A model generated the notes under the pieces. That model was not told the origin of the DNA. It made no database searches and saw only the letters and a list, made by a program, of their open reading frames with translations. Both the position numbers and the translations under genes were made by a program. This document shows positions 9,332-18,355 of a DNA stretch of 64,000 nt, piece by piece; the stretch's first letter is position 1; each line of letters begins with the position of its first letter. Source of the DNA: Rhodopseudomonas sp. P2A-2r (GTDB lineage Bacteria; Pseudomonadota; Alphaproteobacteria; Rhizobiales; Xanthobacteraceae); contig NZ_CP110389.1 of the NCBI RefSeq assembly GCF_026015985.1, positions 2,264,001 through 2,328,000 of the forward strand. Direction: 5' to 3'.

Positions 9332-9343
9332 AGGACCGAATCC

Positions 9344-10222
9344 ATGTCTGCCATGCTATTGGCGCAGCAAATCCTCAACGGGCTGCTCGACGGTGTTTAC
9401 TACCTGCTGATCGCGCTTGGCCTGTCGCTGATCTTCTCGCTCGGTGGCATCGTCAATCTGGCGCACGGCGCGTTTTATGCCATTGGCGCTTACCTCACGC
9501 TGGTGCTGACGCCGTATCTCGGCTTCGGCGGCACCTTCGTCGCCGCCCCCGTTGCGGTGGCGTTGTTGGGCGTCGTGATCGAGCGCACACTGTTCCGCCG
9601 GTTCTATCGCTCCGACCCGATCTTGTCGCTGCTGCTGACCTTCGGCCTCGCCATGGTCGCCGAACAGGCGCTGCGCATGATTTTTGGCGCGCCGCCATTG
9701 TCCTATTCGATTCCGCAGGCGCTGCGCGGCCAGGTAGCGATAGGCAGCTTCATCTATTCGTTCTATCGCGTGGTGCTGCTCGGCATCGCCGCCGCCTGCA
9801 TCCTTGGTCTGTGGCTGCTGTTGCAGAAGACCTCGTTCGGCCGCGTGGTGCGTGCCGGCGTGCAGAACCCCGACATGGTCGGTGCGCTCGGAATCTCGTT
9901 GCAGCCCTATATGTCGGCGGTCGCCGCGCTCGGCATCGGCCTTGCGGGGCTGGCCGGCGTGCTGCTGGCGCCGATCTATTCGATCCATCCGGCCATGGGC
10001 CAGGAGATCATCACCCCGGCCTTCGTGGTCGTGGTGATCGGCGGCCTCGGCTCGTTCTGGGGCGTGGTGCTGGCGGCACTGCTGGTCGGGCTGGTCAAGG
10101 GCGTCATGGTCGGCATCGGCTATTCCGCCGCCTCCACCGCGGCGATCTATCTGTTGATGCTGCTGGTGTTGCTGTTCCGGCCACGTGGCCTGTTCGGCGA
10201 ACGCATCATGCGGTTCGAGTAG
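9344..10222 (+). CDS. ABC transporter permease, LivH type
   Basis: A 292-residue inner-membrane permease of the branched-chain amino acid/urea family (BPD_transp_2). ATG 9344 was chosen because the upstream in-frame stretch lies within the palindromic element. It has about eight membrane helices, NLAHGAFYAIGAYL near residue 37 and the family loop GLGSFWGVVLAALLVGL near residue 235. It pairs with the LivM part of the next protein to form the membrane channel. The next gene starts 10 bases after its stop. Confidence 0.92.
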   Translation: MSAMLLAQQILNGLLDGVYYLLIALGLSLIFSLGGIVNLAHGAFYAIGAYLTLVLTPYLGFGGTFVAAPVAVALLGVVIERTLFRRFYRSDPILSLLLTFGLAMVAEQALRMIFGAPPLSYSIPQALRGQVAIGSFIYSFYRVVLLGIAAACILGLWLLLQKTSFGRVVRAGVQNPDMVGALGISLQPYMSAVAALGIGLAGLAGVLLAPIYSIHPAMGQEIITPAFVVVVIGGLGSFWGVVLAALLVGLVKGVMVGIGYSAASTAAIYLLMLLVLLFRPRGLFGERIMRFE

Positions 10223-10232
10223 GGCCGTGCTG

Positions 10233-12752
10233 ATGTTGAAGCGTCTGCCCATTCCGCTTGTCATCGCCGCCATCGGCCTGCTGGTGCTGCCGCCGGTGCT
10301 GCTGGCGCTCGGTCTCACCATGACCTCGGCCACCGAAGTGGTGGTGTTCGCTCTGGCCTGCATGGCGCTCAACATTCTGGTCGGTCATACCGGCCTGGTA
10401 TCGTTCGGCCACGGTGCATGGTTCGGCCTCGCCGCCTATGCGGCGGCGCTGATCCAGCGCAACCTGATGCCGGACTCGTTCTTCGGTCCGACGCTGCTCG
10501 GCCTTGCCATCACCGCGGTGGTCGCCGCCGCCTTCGGCTTTCTGATCCTGCGCCGGCGCGGCGTGTATTTCTCGCTGCTCACTTTGGCGCTGGCGGCGAT
10601 GCTGTATAGCGTGTCGTTCCGCTGGACCGACGTCACCGGCGGCGAGAACGGGCTGGGCGGCATCACCCGCCCGGCGCTGTTCGGCCTCGATCTGGAATCG
10701 TCGACCACCTACTACTGGTTCGTTTCGGCGATCGCGCTGCTGGTGCTGGCGCTGCTGTGGAAGTTCCACAATTCCACCGTCGGCTCGGTGCTGGTGGCGA
10801 TCCGCGAGAACGAGCAGCGCGCGCGCTTCCTCGGCTATCCCACCAACCGCTACAAGCTCGCCGCCTTCGTGCTGTCGACGACCATCACCGGCCTCGCCGG
10901 CATCCTGCTGCTGTACAAGAACCGCATGACGTCAGCCGATCCGATCTCGGTGGCGTTCTCCGGCGACCTGCTGGCCATGGTGGTGATCGGTGGCATGCGC
11001 AGCTTCCTCGGCCCGGCGCTGGGCGCGCTGTTCTTCATTCTCTTCCGCGAATTTCTCGGCATTTACACGGAGAACTGGCTGTTCTGGTTCGGCCTCGTCT
11101 TCGTCGCCTTCATCATCTTCTCGCCCACCGGCCTGGTAGGCATCGGCGAGCGGCTGATCGCGCCGTTCCGCAGGAAGGTGGTCGAGGACGCCGCCATGTC
11201 GGCGCGCCGGCTCGAGGCCATGCCGCTGCCGGATTTCCTGCGTCCGACTTCCGTGGTCAACGGGCCGGTGCTGGCCGCGCGCCACATCGTCAAGAGCTTC
11301 GGCGGCATCAAGGCGGTGCAGGGCGTCGATATCGCCATCGCCGACCGCACCCTGCATGCGCTGATCGGCCCCAACGGCGCCGGTAAGACCACGGCGTTCA
11401 ACCTGCTGTCGGGCATGTATACGCCGGATGAGGGCGCGGTGACGCTGCTGGGCAGGCCGATCGCCGGCCGGGCCCCGGAACAAATCGCCAGCGCCGGCAT
11501 CGGTCGCTCGTTCCAGATCACCAACCTGTTCCCCGCGCTCAGCGTGGCCGAGAACATCCGGCTGGCAGTGCAGGCGAGGCATCCGCGCCGCTTCGATCCC
11601 TGGACCAACGCGCTGTCCATCGCCGCGATCAATCATGAGACGGATGCGACGATCCGCTATCTCGGCCTCGCCGGCATCGAGGGCGCCGAGGCCGGCACGC
11701 TGTCCTATGGCGGGCAAAGGCTGCTCGACATGGGCGTGGCGCTGGCCACCGCGCCTCGCGTGCTGCTGCTCGACGAGCCGCTGGCCGGTCTGGCCGCCGC
11801 AGAGCGCGAGCGCATCGGCGCCATCATCAAGCGCATCTCCGCCGACCTGCCGGTGCTGCTGGTCGAGCACGACATCGATCGCGTCTTCCAACTCGCCGAT
11901 CATGTTACGGTGATGAACGAAGGCCGCGTCCTGCTTGACGGGTCGGTCGAGGACGCACGCGGCAGTCCCCGGGTGCAGGAGGTTTATATCGGTTCCGGCA
12001 ACACGGCGGTCGCCGCTAGGCCGCGCGAGACTGCGGCCGGCGTCAAGCCGCTGCTGACCGCCACCAACGTCGATACGTTCTATGGCAAGAGCCACATTCT
12101 CAACGACGTCAACTTCACGCTGCACGACAACGAGATCATCGCGCTGCTTGGCCGCAACGGCGCCGGCAAGTCGACGCTGCTCAAAACCCTCATCGGCATC
12201 GCGCCGGCGGCCAATGGCTCCATCGAACTCGCCGGCCACCAGTTGATCGGTCTCAGCCCGGCGGAGACAGCGCGGCTCGGCGTCGGCTATGTGCCGCAGG
12301 GCCGAGCTCTGTTCGCCGGCATGACCGTGGAGCAGAATCTCGAACTCGGCGGGCTGAAGCGGCAGACCGGCAACGGCGTGCACTGGACCCGCGAGCGCAT
12401 CTACGAGTATTTCCCGCGCATCCGCGAGCGGCTCGACAGCCCGGCCGACTATCTGTCCGGCGGCGAGCAGCAGATGGTCGCGGTGGCGCGGGCGCTGTCC
12501 GGCGACGTTCGGGTGCTCCTGCTGGATGAGCCGTTCGAGGGCCTCGCGCCGGCGGTGGTCGAGCAGTTGTTCGAGACCTTCGACCAGCTGCGCAAGGAAG
12601 TCGCCATCATCATCGTCGACCATAATCTTGATCTGGCGCTGGCTTTGTCCGACACCACGGTGGCGCTGGAGCGCGGCCGTGTAATCCATCGCGGCGCCTC
12701 GGCGGATCTGCGCGACGACCTCGATCTGCGCCGCAAGGTGCTCTGGCTGTGA
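10233..12752 (+). CDS. LivM-LivG-LivF triple fusion of an ABC importer
   Basis: One 839-residue polypeptide holds a LivM-type permease (about 1-330) and two complete ABC ATPases. The first, LivG-like, spans about 345-590 with Walker A GPNGAGKTT at 379 and Walker B LLLDEP. The second, LivF-like, spans about 610-839 with Walker A GRNGAGKST at 640 and the normal signature LSGGEQQ. These are usually three proteins; LivM-LivG fusions are common, whereas adding LivF in one chain is less usual. The LivG signature reads LSYGGQRLLDMGVAL, altered from the usual LSYGQQRLLEIARAL. ATG 10233 is used; GTG 10227 is an in-frame alternative. With LivH and the binding protein it forms a complete importer. The next gene's start region overlaps its end. 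Confidence 0.93.
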   Translation: MLKRLPIPLVIAAIGLLVLPPVLLALGLTMTSATEVVVFALACMALNILVGHTGLVSFGHGAWFGLAAYAAALIQRNLMPDSFFGPTLLGLAITAVVAAAFGFLILRRRGVYFSLLTLALAAMLYSVSFRWTDVTGGENGLGGITRPALFGLDLESSTTYYWFVSAIALLVLALLWKFHNSTVGSVLVAIRENEQRARFLGYPTNRYKLAAFVLSTTITGLAGILLLYKNRMTSADPISVAFSGDLLAMVVIGGMRSFLGPALGALFFILFREFLGIYTENWLFWFGLVFVAFIIFSPTGLVGIGERLIAPFRRKVVEDAAMSARRLEAMPLPDFLRPTSVVNGPVLAARHIVKSFGGIKAVQGVDIAIADRTLHALIGPNGAGKTTAFNLLSGMYTPDEGAVTLLGRPIAGRAPEQIASAGIGRSFQITNLFPALSVAENIRLAVQARHPRRFDPWTNALSIAAINHETDATIRYLGLAGIEGAEAGTLSYGGQRLLDMGVALATAPRVLLLDEPLAGLAAAERERIGAIIKRISADLPVLLVEHDIDRVFQLADHVTVMNEGRVLLDGSVEDARGSPRVQEVYIGSGNTAVAARPRETAAGVKPLLTATNVDTFYGKSHILNDVNFTLHDNEIIALLGRNGAGKSTLLKTLIGIAPAANGSIELAGHQLIGLSPAETARLGVGYVPQGRALFAGMTVEQNLELGGLKRQTGNGVHWTRERIYEYFPRIRERLDSPADYLSGGEQQMVAVARALSGDVRVLLLDEPFEGLAPAVVEQLFETFDQLRKEVAIIIVDHNLDLALALSDTTVALERGRVIHRGASADLRDDLDLRRKVLWL

Positions 12753-12760
12753 GAGATGAC

Positions 12761-13699
12761 ATGACTGAAAGCGAACGATACGTTGCCATTGTCGGCGTTG
12801 GCCTGATCGGCCGCGCCTGGGCGGCGATTTTTGCCCGCGCCGGCTGGACGGTACGGCTGACCGACCCGCATGGCCCGACGCTCGCCGCCGGGCCGGCCCT
12901 GATCCGCGACGAGTTGCAGGCGCTGGCGCGCCACGGCCTGGCCGACGACCCCGATGGTGCCGCGGCGCGGATCAGCGTCGCTGCAACGCTGGCGGACGCG
13001 CTCAAGGGCGTGGCCTTCGTGCAGGAAAACGGGCCGGAGAACATCGATCAGAAGATCGCCATCTTCGCCGAACTCGATCGTCTCGCGCCTGCCGATGCCG
13101 TGCTGGCGTCGTCGACCTCGGCCATCGTTGCATCGCGGTTCACTGAAATGCTGGCGGGGCGTGCGCGCTGCCTGGTCGGCCACCCCGTCAATCCGCCGCA
13201 CCTGGTGCCGGTGGTCGAGATCTGCGGCGCGCCGTGGACATCGTCGGACAGCATCGCACGTGCCCGCGCGGTCTATCAGGAGATCGGCCAGGTGCCGGTG
13301 ACGGTCAACAAGGAGATTAACGGTTTCATCCTCAACCGCCTGCAGGGCGCGCTGCTGGCCGAAGCCTTCCGGCTGGTCGGCGAGGGTTATGTCTCGGCAG
13401 AGGATCTCGACCATACAGTGAAAGATGGCCTCGGCTTGCGCTGGTCGTTCCTCGGGCCGCTGGAGACCATCGAGCTCAATGCGCCCGGCGGCATTCCGGA
13501 CTACTGCGCGCGCTACACCGGCTTCTACAAGGAACTGGCAGCTACCGCGGCCGGCCCGGAGGTCTATGAGAGTCCGAACGTCGACCGCGTCATCGCCGCC
13601 TGGCCGCACCAGCCGACGCAGGAACGTATCGCGAAGCTGACGATCGAGCGCAACGAACGCCTCGCCGCGCTGGCCGCGCACAAGAAGAAGCAGAAATGA
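12761..13699 (+). CDS. 3-hydroxyacid dehydrogenase (carnitine dehydrogenase / lambda-crystallin-like)
   Basis: A 312-residue protein with an NAD-binding Rossmann fold opening VAIVGVGLIGRAWAAIFARAG, shown here in part as GVGLIG near residue 12. The catalytic region GHPVNPPHLVPVVEI near residue 143 has the dyad histidine of 3-hydroxyacyl-CoA dehydrogenases, followed by NGFILNRLQ near residue 188 and the C-terminal GLGLRWSFLGPLETIELNA. This arrangement is that of free-acid enzymes such as L-carnitine dehydrogenase and L-gulonate 3-dehydrogenase rather than CoA-dependent FadB. ATG 12761 is preferred to GTG 12749, which overlaps the preceding stop. In carnitine breakdown such an enzyme makes the beta-keto acid that BKACE then cleaves, and a BKACE gene follows here. 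Confidence 0.85.
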   Translation: MTESERYVAIVGVGLIGRAWAAIFARAGWTVRLTDPHGPTLAAGPALIRDELQALARHGLADDPDGAAARISVAATLADALKGVAFVQENGPENIDQKIAIFAELDRLAPADAVLASSTSAIVASRFTEMLAGRARCLVGHPVNPPHLVPVVEICGAPWTSSDSIARARAVYQEIGQVPVTVNKEINGFILNRLQGALLAEAFRLVGEGYVSAEDLDHTVKDGLGLRWSFLGPLETIELNAPGGIPDYCARYTGFYKELAATAAGPEVYESPNVDRVIAAWPHQPTQERIAKLTIERNERLAALAAHKKKQK

Positions 13700-13720
13700 G
13701 CGCGCCGCGGCGCGCGGATT

Positions 13721-13845
13721 TACCTCTCGCCGCTTGCGGGGAGAGGTCGACTGGCGAAGCCAGTCGGGTGAGAGGGGCTCACAACAAATGAGATCGTAGA
13801 GACTCCCTCACCCCGACCCTCTCCCCGCAAGCGGGGAGAGGGAGC
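13721..13845. repeat. Second compound intergenic palindrome
   Basis: It lies between the dehydrogenase and BKACE genes. It contains a CCTCTC hairpin with GCTTGC loop bases at 13722-13746, an inner CGACTGGC/GCCAGTCG hairpin at 13748-13766, and a perfect 12-bp inverted repeat CCCTCTCCCCGC/GCGGGGAGAGGG at 13817-13842. GGGTGAGAGGG near 13765 complements CCCTCACCC near 13805. The plan (two outer C-rich hairpins, one inner hairpin and pairing G/C tracts) is that of the element at 9168-9331, though the sequence differs. Confidence 0.7.
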
Positions 13846-13893
13846 AGATCAAGCTACACCGGATAAACTGCAAGCAAGAAAGAGAGCACCACC

Positions 13894-14817
13894 ATGGTCC
13901 GTAAAGTCATCATCACCTGCGCCGTCACCGGCGCGATCCACACGCCGTCGATGTCCAAGGCGCTGCCGGTGACGCCGCAGGAAATCGCCGATGCCGCGGT
14001 GGATGCCGCCGAGGCCGGCGCAGCCATCGTGCATCTGCATGCGCGCAATCCGAAGACTGGCCAGCCTGACCAGAGTCCGGAGGCGTTCGCGCCGTTCCTC
14101 AAGGTCATCAAGCAGCGCACCAATGCGGTGATCAACCTGACCACCGGCGGGGCGCCGACCATGACGGTGGACGAACGCGTGCGTCCCGCCGCGGTCTACA
14201 AGCCGGAGGTGGCGTCGCTGAACATGGGCTCGATGAACTTTGCGTTCTTCGGCATGCTCAACCGCTTCAACAAGTTCGAGCACGATTGGGAACTGAAGCA
14301 CCTGCAGAACAAGGACATCGTGTTCCGCAACACCTTCCAGGACATCGAATATGTGCTGACGACCCTGTCCGGGTCAGGCACGCGCTTCGAGTTCGAATGC
14401 TACGACACCGCGCATCTCTACAACCTGAAATACTTCCTCGATCAGGGGCTGGTGAAGGCACCGCTGTTCATCCAGACGGTGTTCGGGTTGCAGGGCGGCA
14501 CCGGCGCACATCCGGAAGACGTGCTGCACATGAAGCGCACCGCCGACCGGCTGTTCGGCGACCAGTATGTCTGGTCGGTGCTCGGCGCCGGCCGCAACCA
14601 GCTGCCGATCGCGGCGATGGCCGTGGCGATGGGTGGCAACGTCCGCGTTGGCCTCGAGGACTCGCTGTGGGCGGCGCCGGGCCGCATGGCGTCGTCCAAT
14701 GCAGAGCAGGTCACGCTTGCCCGCAAGATCATCGAAGGTCTCGGTCTCGAAGTGGCCAGCCCGGACGAGGCCCGCGAGATGCTCGACCTCAAGGGCGGCG
14801 ACAAGCTGGAGGTCTAG
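13894..14817 (+). CDS. Beta-keto acid cleavage enzyme (BKACE, DUF849)
   Basis: A 307-residue TIM-barrel enzyme of the Kce/BKACE family. The zinc-binding pair is in HLHARNP (H47, H49). NLTTGG near residue 86, FGLQGGTGAHPEDVLHM near residue 195 and VGLEDSLW near residue 250 are family landmarks; the Glu of the last one is the third metal ligand in characterised members. Family enzymes condense a beta-keto acid with acetyl-CoA and split it into a CoA ester (often acetoacetyl-CoA) and a shorter acid or amine. The substrate varies: 3-keto-5-aminohexanoate, dehydrocarnitine and others. It follows a 3-hydroxyacid dehydrogenase that could supply its substrate. Confidence 0.92.
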   Translation: MVRKVIITCAVTGAIHTPSMSKALPVTPQEIADAAVDAAEAGAAIVHLHARNPKTGQPDQSPEAFAPFLKVIKQRTNAVINLTTGGAPTMTVDERVRPAAVYKPEVASLNMGSMNFAFFGMLNRFNKFEHDWELKHLQNKDIVFRNTFQDIEYVLTTLSGSGTRFEFECYDTAHLYNLKYFLDQGLVKAPLFIQTVFGLQGGTGAHPEDVLHMKRTADRLFGDQYVWSVLGAGRNQLPIAAMAVAMGGNVRVGLEDSLWAAPGRMASSNAEQVTLARKIIEGLGLEVASPDEAREMLDLKGGDKLEV

Positions 14818-14930
14818 CTGCTGACGCGGCGCGCATCCGGGCCATGTCCCGGATGCGCTTCCCGCGCGGGGATCGGCGTGGCATGGTCGCGACCTTGCGA
14901 CACCCGAGCCCTCGAAAGTGACCGTCTGCG

Positions 14931-15761
14931 ATGCCGAATGACCTGAACTCCACACGGCCGCAGCTGCGCGTGGCCGTCGCCGGCCTCGGCGCCATCGGCA
15001 CCAAGGTGGTGGAGGCGCTGGACCGCGGCATCGACGGCATGGTGCTGGTCGCCGTCGCCGTACGGAATCCTGCCAAGCATCGGACGTTTATCGAGGGCCT
15101 TACGAGCAAGCCGGCGCTGCTGCCCATCGAGGGCCTCGCCGACGTGGCCGACATGGTGATCGAATGCGCGCCGAGCAGCCTGCTGCGGGCCATCGTCGCG
15201 CCGTTCGTGCGGGCCGGCAAGACCGCGATGGTGCTGAGCGCCGGCGCGCTGATGGAGAACGAGGACCTGATCGCGCTGGCGAAGGCGCATGGCGGCCAGA
15301 TCGTGGTGCCGACCGGGGCGCTGATCGGCCTCGACGCGGTGACCGCTGCCGCGGAAGGCCAGATCCACTCGGTCCGCATGGTGACGCGCAAGCCGGTGCG
15401 CGGCTTGGCCGGCGCGCCCTACATCGTCGCCAACAATATCGACATCGAGAGCATCACCGAGCCGCTGAAGATCTTCGACGGCACTGCGCGCGAGGCGGCG
15501 AAGGGCTTCCCGGCCAATCTCAACGTCGCCGTGGCGCTGTCGCTGGCCGGCATCGGCGCCGATCGCACCACGCTGCAGATCTGGGCCGATCCGGCGCTGA
15601 CCCGCAACGTGCACCGCGTCGAGGTCGCCGCGGACTCCGCCAGTTTTTCCATGACCATCGAGAACATCCCCTCGGAAAATCCCAAGACCGGCCGCATCAC
15701 CGCGCTGTCGGCCATTGCCTGGCTGCGCAAGCAGCGCGCCGCGCTGCGCGTCGGAACCTGA
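14931..15761 (+). CDS. L-aspartate dehydrogenase-like oxidoreductase
   Basis: A 276-residue protein of the NadX / aspartate dehydrogenase family. The NAD(P)-binding motif is VAVAGLGAIGTKVVEAL at residues 14-30. The catalytic domain has VPTGALIGLDAV near residue 125, NLNVAVALSLAGIG near residue 197 with the usual Asn-rich active site, and the C-terminal ENIPSENPKTGRITALSA. Family members interconvert L-aspartate and oxaloacetate/iminoaspartate with NAD(P)H. In catabolic clusters relatives act on other amino dicarboxylates, so the true substrate is uncertain. It is 113 bp after BKACE and 84 bp before the GGT-like gene. Confidence 0.85.
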   Translation: MPNDLNSTRPQLRVAVAGLGAIGTKVVEALDRGIDGMVLVAVAVRNPAKHRTFIEGLTSKPALLPIEGLADVADMVIECAPSSLLRAIVAPFVRAGKTAMVLSAGALMENEDLIALAKAHGGQIVVPTGALIGLDAVTAAAEGQIHSVRMVTRKPVRGLAGAPYIVANNIDIESITEPLKIFDGTAREAAKGFPANLNVAVALSLAGIGADRTTLQIWADPALTRNVHRVEVAADSASFSMTIENIPSENPKTGRITALSAIAWLRKQRAALRVGT

Positions 15762-15845
15762 CGCGCGCGCCGGTTGGCAGCGCCCTGATCCTGTGTTCAA
15801 ACACCCGCGTGATCGCGGTTCGTCGCCGAAAGAGATTTGAAGCCC

Positions 15846-17648
15846 ATGAGCAACATCAATCCCGATCCGTTCACCACGCGCCCGGAGATCGAAGGCACCT
15901 TCGGCGTCGTCACCTCGACGCACTGGATCGCCACGGCGGTCGGTATGGCGACGCTGGAGAAGGGCGGCAATGCCTTCGACGCCGGCGTCGCCGCGGCCTT
16001 CACCCTGCAGGTGGTGGAGCCACATCTCAACGGCCCCGGCGGCGACGTGCCGATCATCGTTCATGACATGAAGCGCGGCCGCACCGAGGTGATTTGCGGG
16101 CAGGGGCCGGCGCCAGCCGGCGCCACCATTGCGCATTACCGCGACCAGGGCCTCGACATGGTGCCCGGCACCGGCCTGCTTGCGGCCTGCGTGCCCGGCA
16201 CCTTCGAATCCTGGATGCTGCTGCTGCGCGATTACGGCACGCTGCGCCTGCGTGACGTGCTGGAGCCGGCAATCGCTTACGCGCGCGACGGCTATCCGCT
16301 GGTGGAGCGCGCCGCGGCGACCATCGCCACGGTGCAGGAGCTGTTCCGCACGCACTGGCCGACCTCGGCGGCGGTGTATCTGCCCGACAACAAAGTGCCG
16401 GTGCCCGGTACTTTGTTCACCAATCCGGCGCTGGCCGCCACCTATCAGCGCATCCTCGACGAGGCGGAAAGCGCGGGCTCCGACCGCGATGCGCAGATCG
16501 AGCGGGCCCGCGCCGCATGGTCGCGCGGCTTCGTTGCCGAGGCCATCGATCGCTTCTGCCGGACTCAGGAGGTGATGGATGTCACCGGCTCCAGGCACAA
16601 GGGCGTGCTGACCGCCGACGACATGGCGCGCTGGCTGCCGACCATCGAGGCGCCGCTGACCTATGATTACGGCCGCTATACCGTGTGCAAGCCGGGCGTC
16701 TGGAGCCAGGGCCCGGTGATGCTGCAGCAGCTGGCGCTGCTCAAGGGGTTTGAACTCGACGGACTCGACCCCGCCGGTCCGGAATTCATCCATCTGCAGA
16801 TCGAGGCCGCGAAGCTCGCCTATGCCGACCGCGAAAAGTTCTACGGCGATCCGGATTTCACGGAGATCCCGATCGCGGTGCTGCTGTCCGACGAATATAA
16901 CGACGCGCGCCGCAAGCTGATCACCGACCGGGCATCGCTGGAATTCCGGCCGGGGTCGGTGGAAGGCTTTGGTGCGCTGGTCGCGCAGCGCACGCAAGCG
17001 GGTGGCCGCGAGGCGGTCGGCGCCATGGGCGCTGGCGAGCCGACCGTCGGCCGCTTCGGCGAAGTGCGCGGCGACACCGTGCATTTCGATATCATTGACA
17101 AGGACGGCAATATGATTTCCGCCACGCCATCCGGCGGCTGGCTGCAGTCGTCGCCGGTGATCCCGGAGCTTGGCTTCGGCCTCGGCAGCCGCGCCCAGAT
17201 GTTCTGGCTGCAGGAAGGCCATCCCGCCGCACTGGCGCCCGGCAAGCGGCCGCGTACGACGCTGAGCCCGACCATGGCGCTGCGCGATGGCGAGCCCTAC
17301 ATGGCCTGGGGTTCGCCGGGTGGCGACCAGCAGGACCAGTGGAATACGCAGTTCTTCCTGCGCCACGTGCATGCCAAAATGAACCTGCAGGAAGCCATCG
17401 ACGCGCCGGCCTGGCACTCCGAACATTTCCCGATCTCGTTCTGGCCGCGCACCTCGCGGCCCGGCGTGCTGGTGCTGGAAAACCGCGTGCCGGCGGCGAC
17501 CATCGCAGCACTCATGGCCAAGGGGCATGTTGTCGAGACCGGACCGGACTGGTCGGAAGGCCGTCTCACCGCCGCCTCCAAGATCGGCCGCCGCCGCCGC
17601 GCCGCCGCCAACCCGCGCGGCATGCAGGGCTATGCCGCGGGACGCTGA
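15846..17648 (+). CDS. Gamma-glutamyltransferase-family Ntn hydrolase
   Basis: A 600-residue member of the GGT family. ATG 15846 is chosen over a nearby TTG. The N-terminal large-subunit part has GGNAFDAGVAAAFTLQVVEP near residue 40 and LNGPGGD. The self-cleavage site and nucleophile is the Thr at about residue 411 in GDTVHF, followed by DKDGNMISATPSGGWLQSS; the usual GGT sequence here is TTHxSVVD...Sxxxx. No signal peptide is evident, so it is probably cytoplasmic, unlike E. coli GGT. Relatives in catabolic operons hydrolyse amides or oxamic-type substrates rather than glutathione. Its place at the end of the importer/BKACE operon suggests it opens an amide or gamma-glutamyl bond of the imported compound (inference). 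Confidence 0.85.
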   Translation: MSNINPDPFTTRPEIEGTFGVVTSTHWIATAVGMATLEKGGNAFDAGVAAAFTLQVVEPHLNGPGGDVPIIVHDMKRGRTEVICGQGPAPAGATIAHYRDQGLDMVPGTGLLAACVPGTFESWMLLLRDYGTLRLRDVLEPAIAYARDGYPLVERAAATIATVQELFRTHWPTSAAVYLPDNKVPVPGTLFTNPALAATYQRILDEAESAGSDRDAQIERARAAWSRGFVAEAIDRFCRTQEVMDVTGSRHKGVLTADDMARWLPTIEAPLTYDYGRYTVCKPGVWSQGPVMLQQLALLKGFELDGLDPAGPEFIHLQIEAAKLAYADREKFYGDPDFTEIPIAVLLSDEYNDARRKLITDRASLEFRPGSVEGFGALVAQRTQAGGREAVGAMGAGEPTVGRFGEVRGDTVHFDIIDKDGNMISATPSGGWLQSSPVIPELGFGLGSRAQMFWLQEGHPAALAPGKRPRTTLSPTMALRDGEPYMAWGSPGGDQQDQWNTQFFLRHVHAKMNLQEAIDAPAWHSEHFPISFWPRTSRPGVLVLENRVPAATIAALMAKGHVVETGPDWSEGRLTAASKIGRRRRAAANPRGMQGYAAGR

Positions 17649-17751
17649 CGCCGACATGGACGACCATTGACAATCCGTTGTGCTTTGGTCGCCAACAGTA
17701 TCCCATTCGCTCTTATATTCCGGGGACATCGAGCGACGTCGGAGAATCAGG

Positions 17752-18333
17752 GTGAACAAGGTGGCCACCAGGTCCCAGGGCCGACCCAGATCAATCGAGA
17801 CGGAGCAGGTCATTCTGGAAGCCGCCTACCGCATCATGGCGACCAGCGGACTCGCGGCTGCCAGCATCGACGCGGTGGCGCGCGACTCCGGCGCTTCCAA
17901 GATGACGATCTACAAGTGGTGGCCGTCCCGCGAGGCTCTGCTGATCGACGCGTTCCTGCGGCAGGCCGCGTCCATGATCCCGTTGCACGACAAGGGCGAT
18001 GCGCTGTCGTGCATTAGGGCGCACGCCGCAGCCTACGTTGCGGCGCTGAATAGCGATTTCGGCAGGGTGCAGCTCGCGGTCATCGCCGAATGTATCGCCG
18101 GAACCGGTTCGGCAAAGCCATTCGCCGAGCGCTATCTCGCGATCCGCAGAAAAGCCGCCGTCGCGATCATTCGATCCGGACAGAAGCAGGGAAGCATTCG
18201 CGCTTCAGGACCCGCCGGCGATCTGTATGACCGAATCTACGGGACGCTGTTCTATCAATATGTGTTCGGGCTGCGCCGCCTCACCGGCCCATACGCGGAC
18301 CGGCTCGTGACCTCGGTGCTGTCAACGACTTAG
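17752..18333 (+). CDS. TetR-family transcriptional regulator
   Basis: A 193-residue regulator starting at GTG 17752, which follows GGAGAATCAGG. The N-terminal helix-turn-helix spans about 15-60 with GRPRS, ASIDAVARDSGASKMTIYKWWPSREAL being the recognition region (shown here only in part: SKMTIYKWW). The ligand domain (about 80-193) resembles the TetR_C_33/AefR-like group. It lies after the GGT-like gene and converges with the desaturase gene. It could control either neighbour; no operator was recognised. Confidence 0.88.
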   Translation: MNKVATRSQGRPRSIETEQVILEAAYRIMATSGLAAASIDAVARDSGASKMTIYKWWPSREALLIDAFLRQAASMIPLHDKGDALSCIRAHAAAYVAALNSDFGRVQLAVIAECIAGTGSAKPFAERYLAIRRKAAVAIIRSGQKQGSIRASGPAGDLYDRIYGTLFYQYVFGLRRLTGPYADRLVTSVLSTT

Positions 18334-18355
18334 CAGCGATCGGTCGTGGCGCCGG

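Noticed and set aside
14814-17813. A 999-codon open frame on the minus strand
   Set aside because: It covers the aspartate-dehydrogenase-like and GGT-like genes antisense, with His/Arg/Gly-rich sequence and no recognisable domain.
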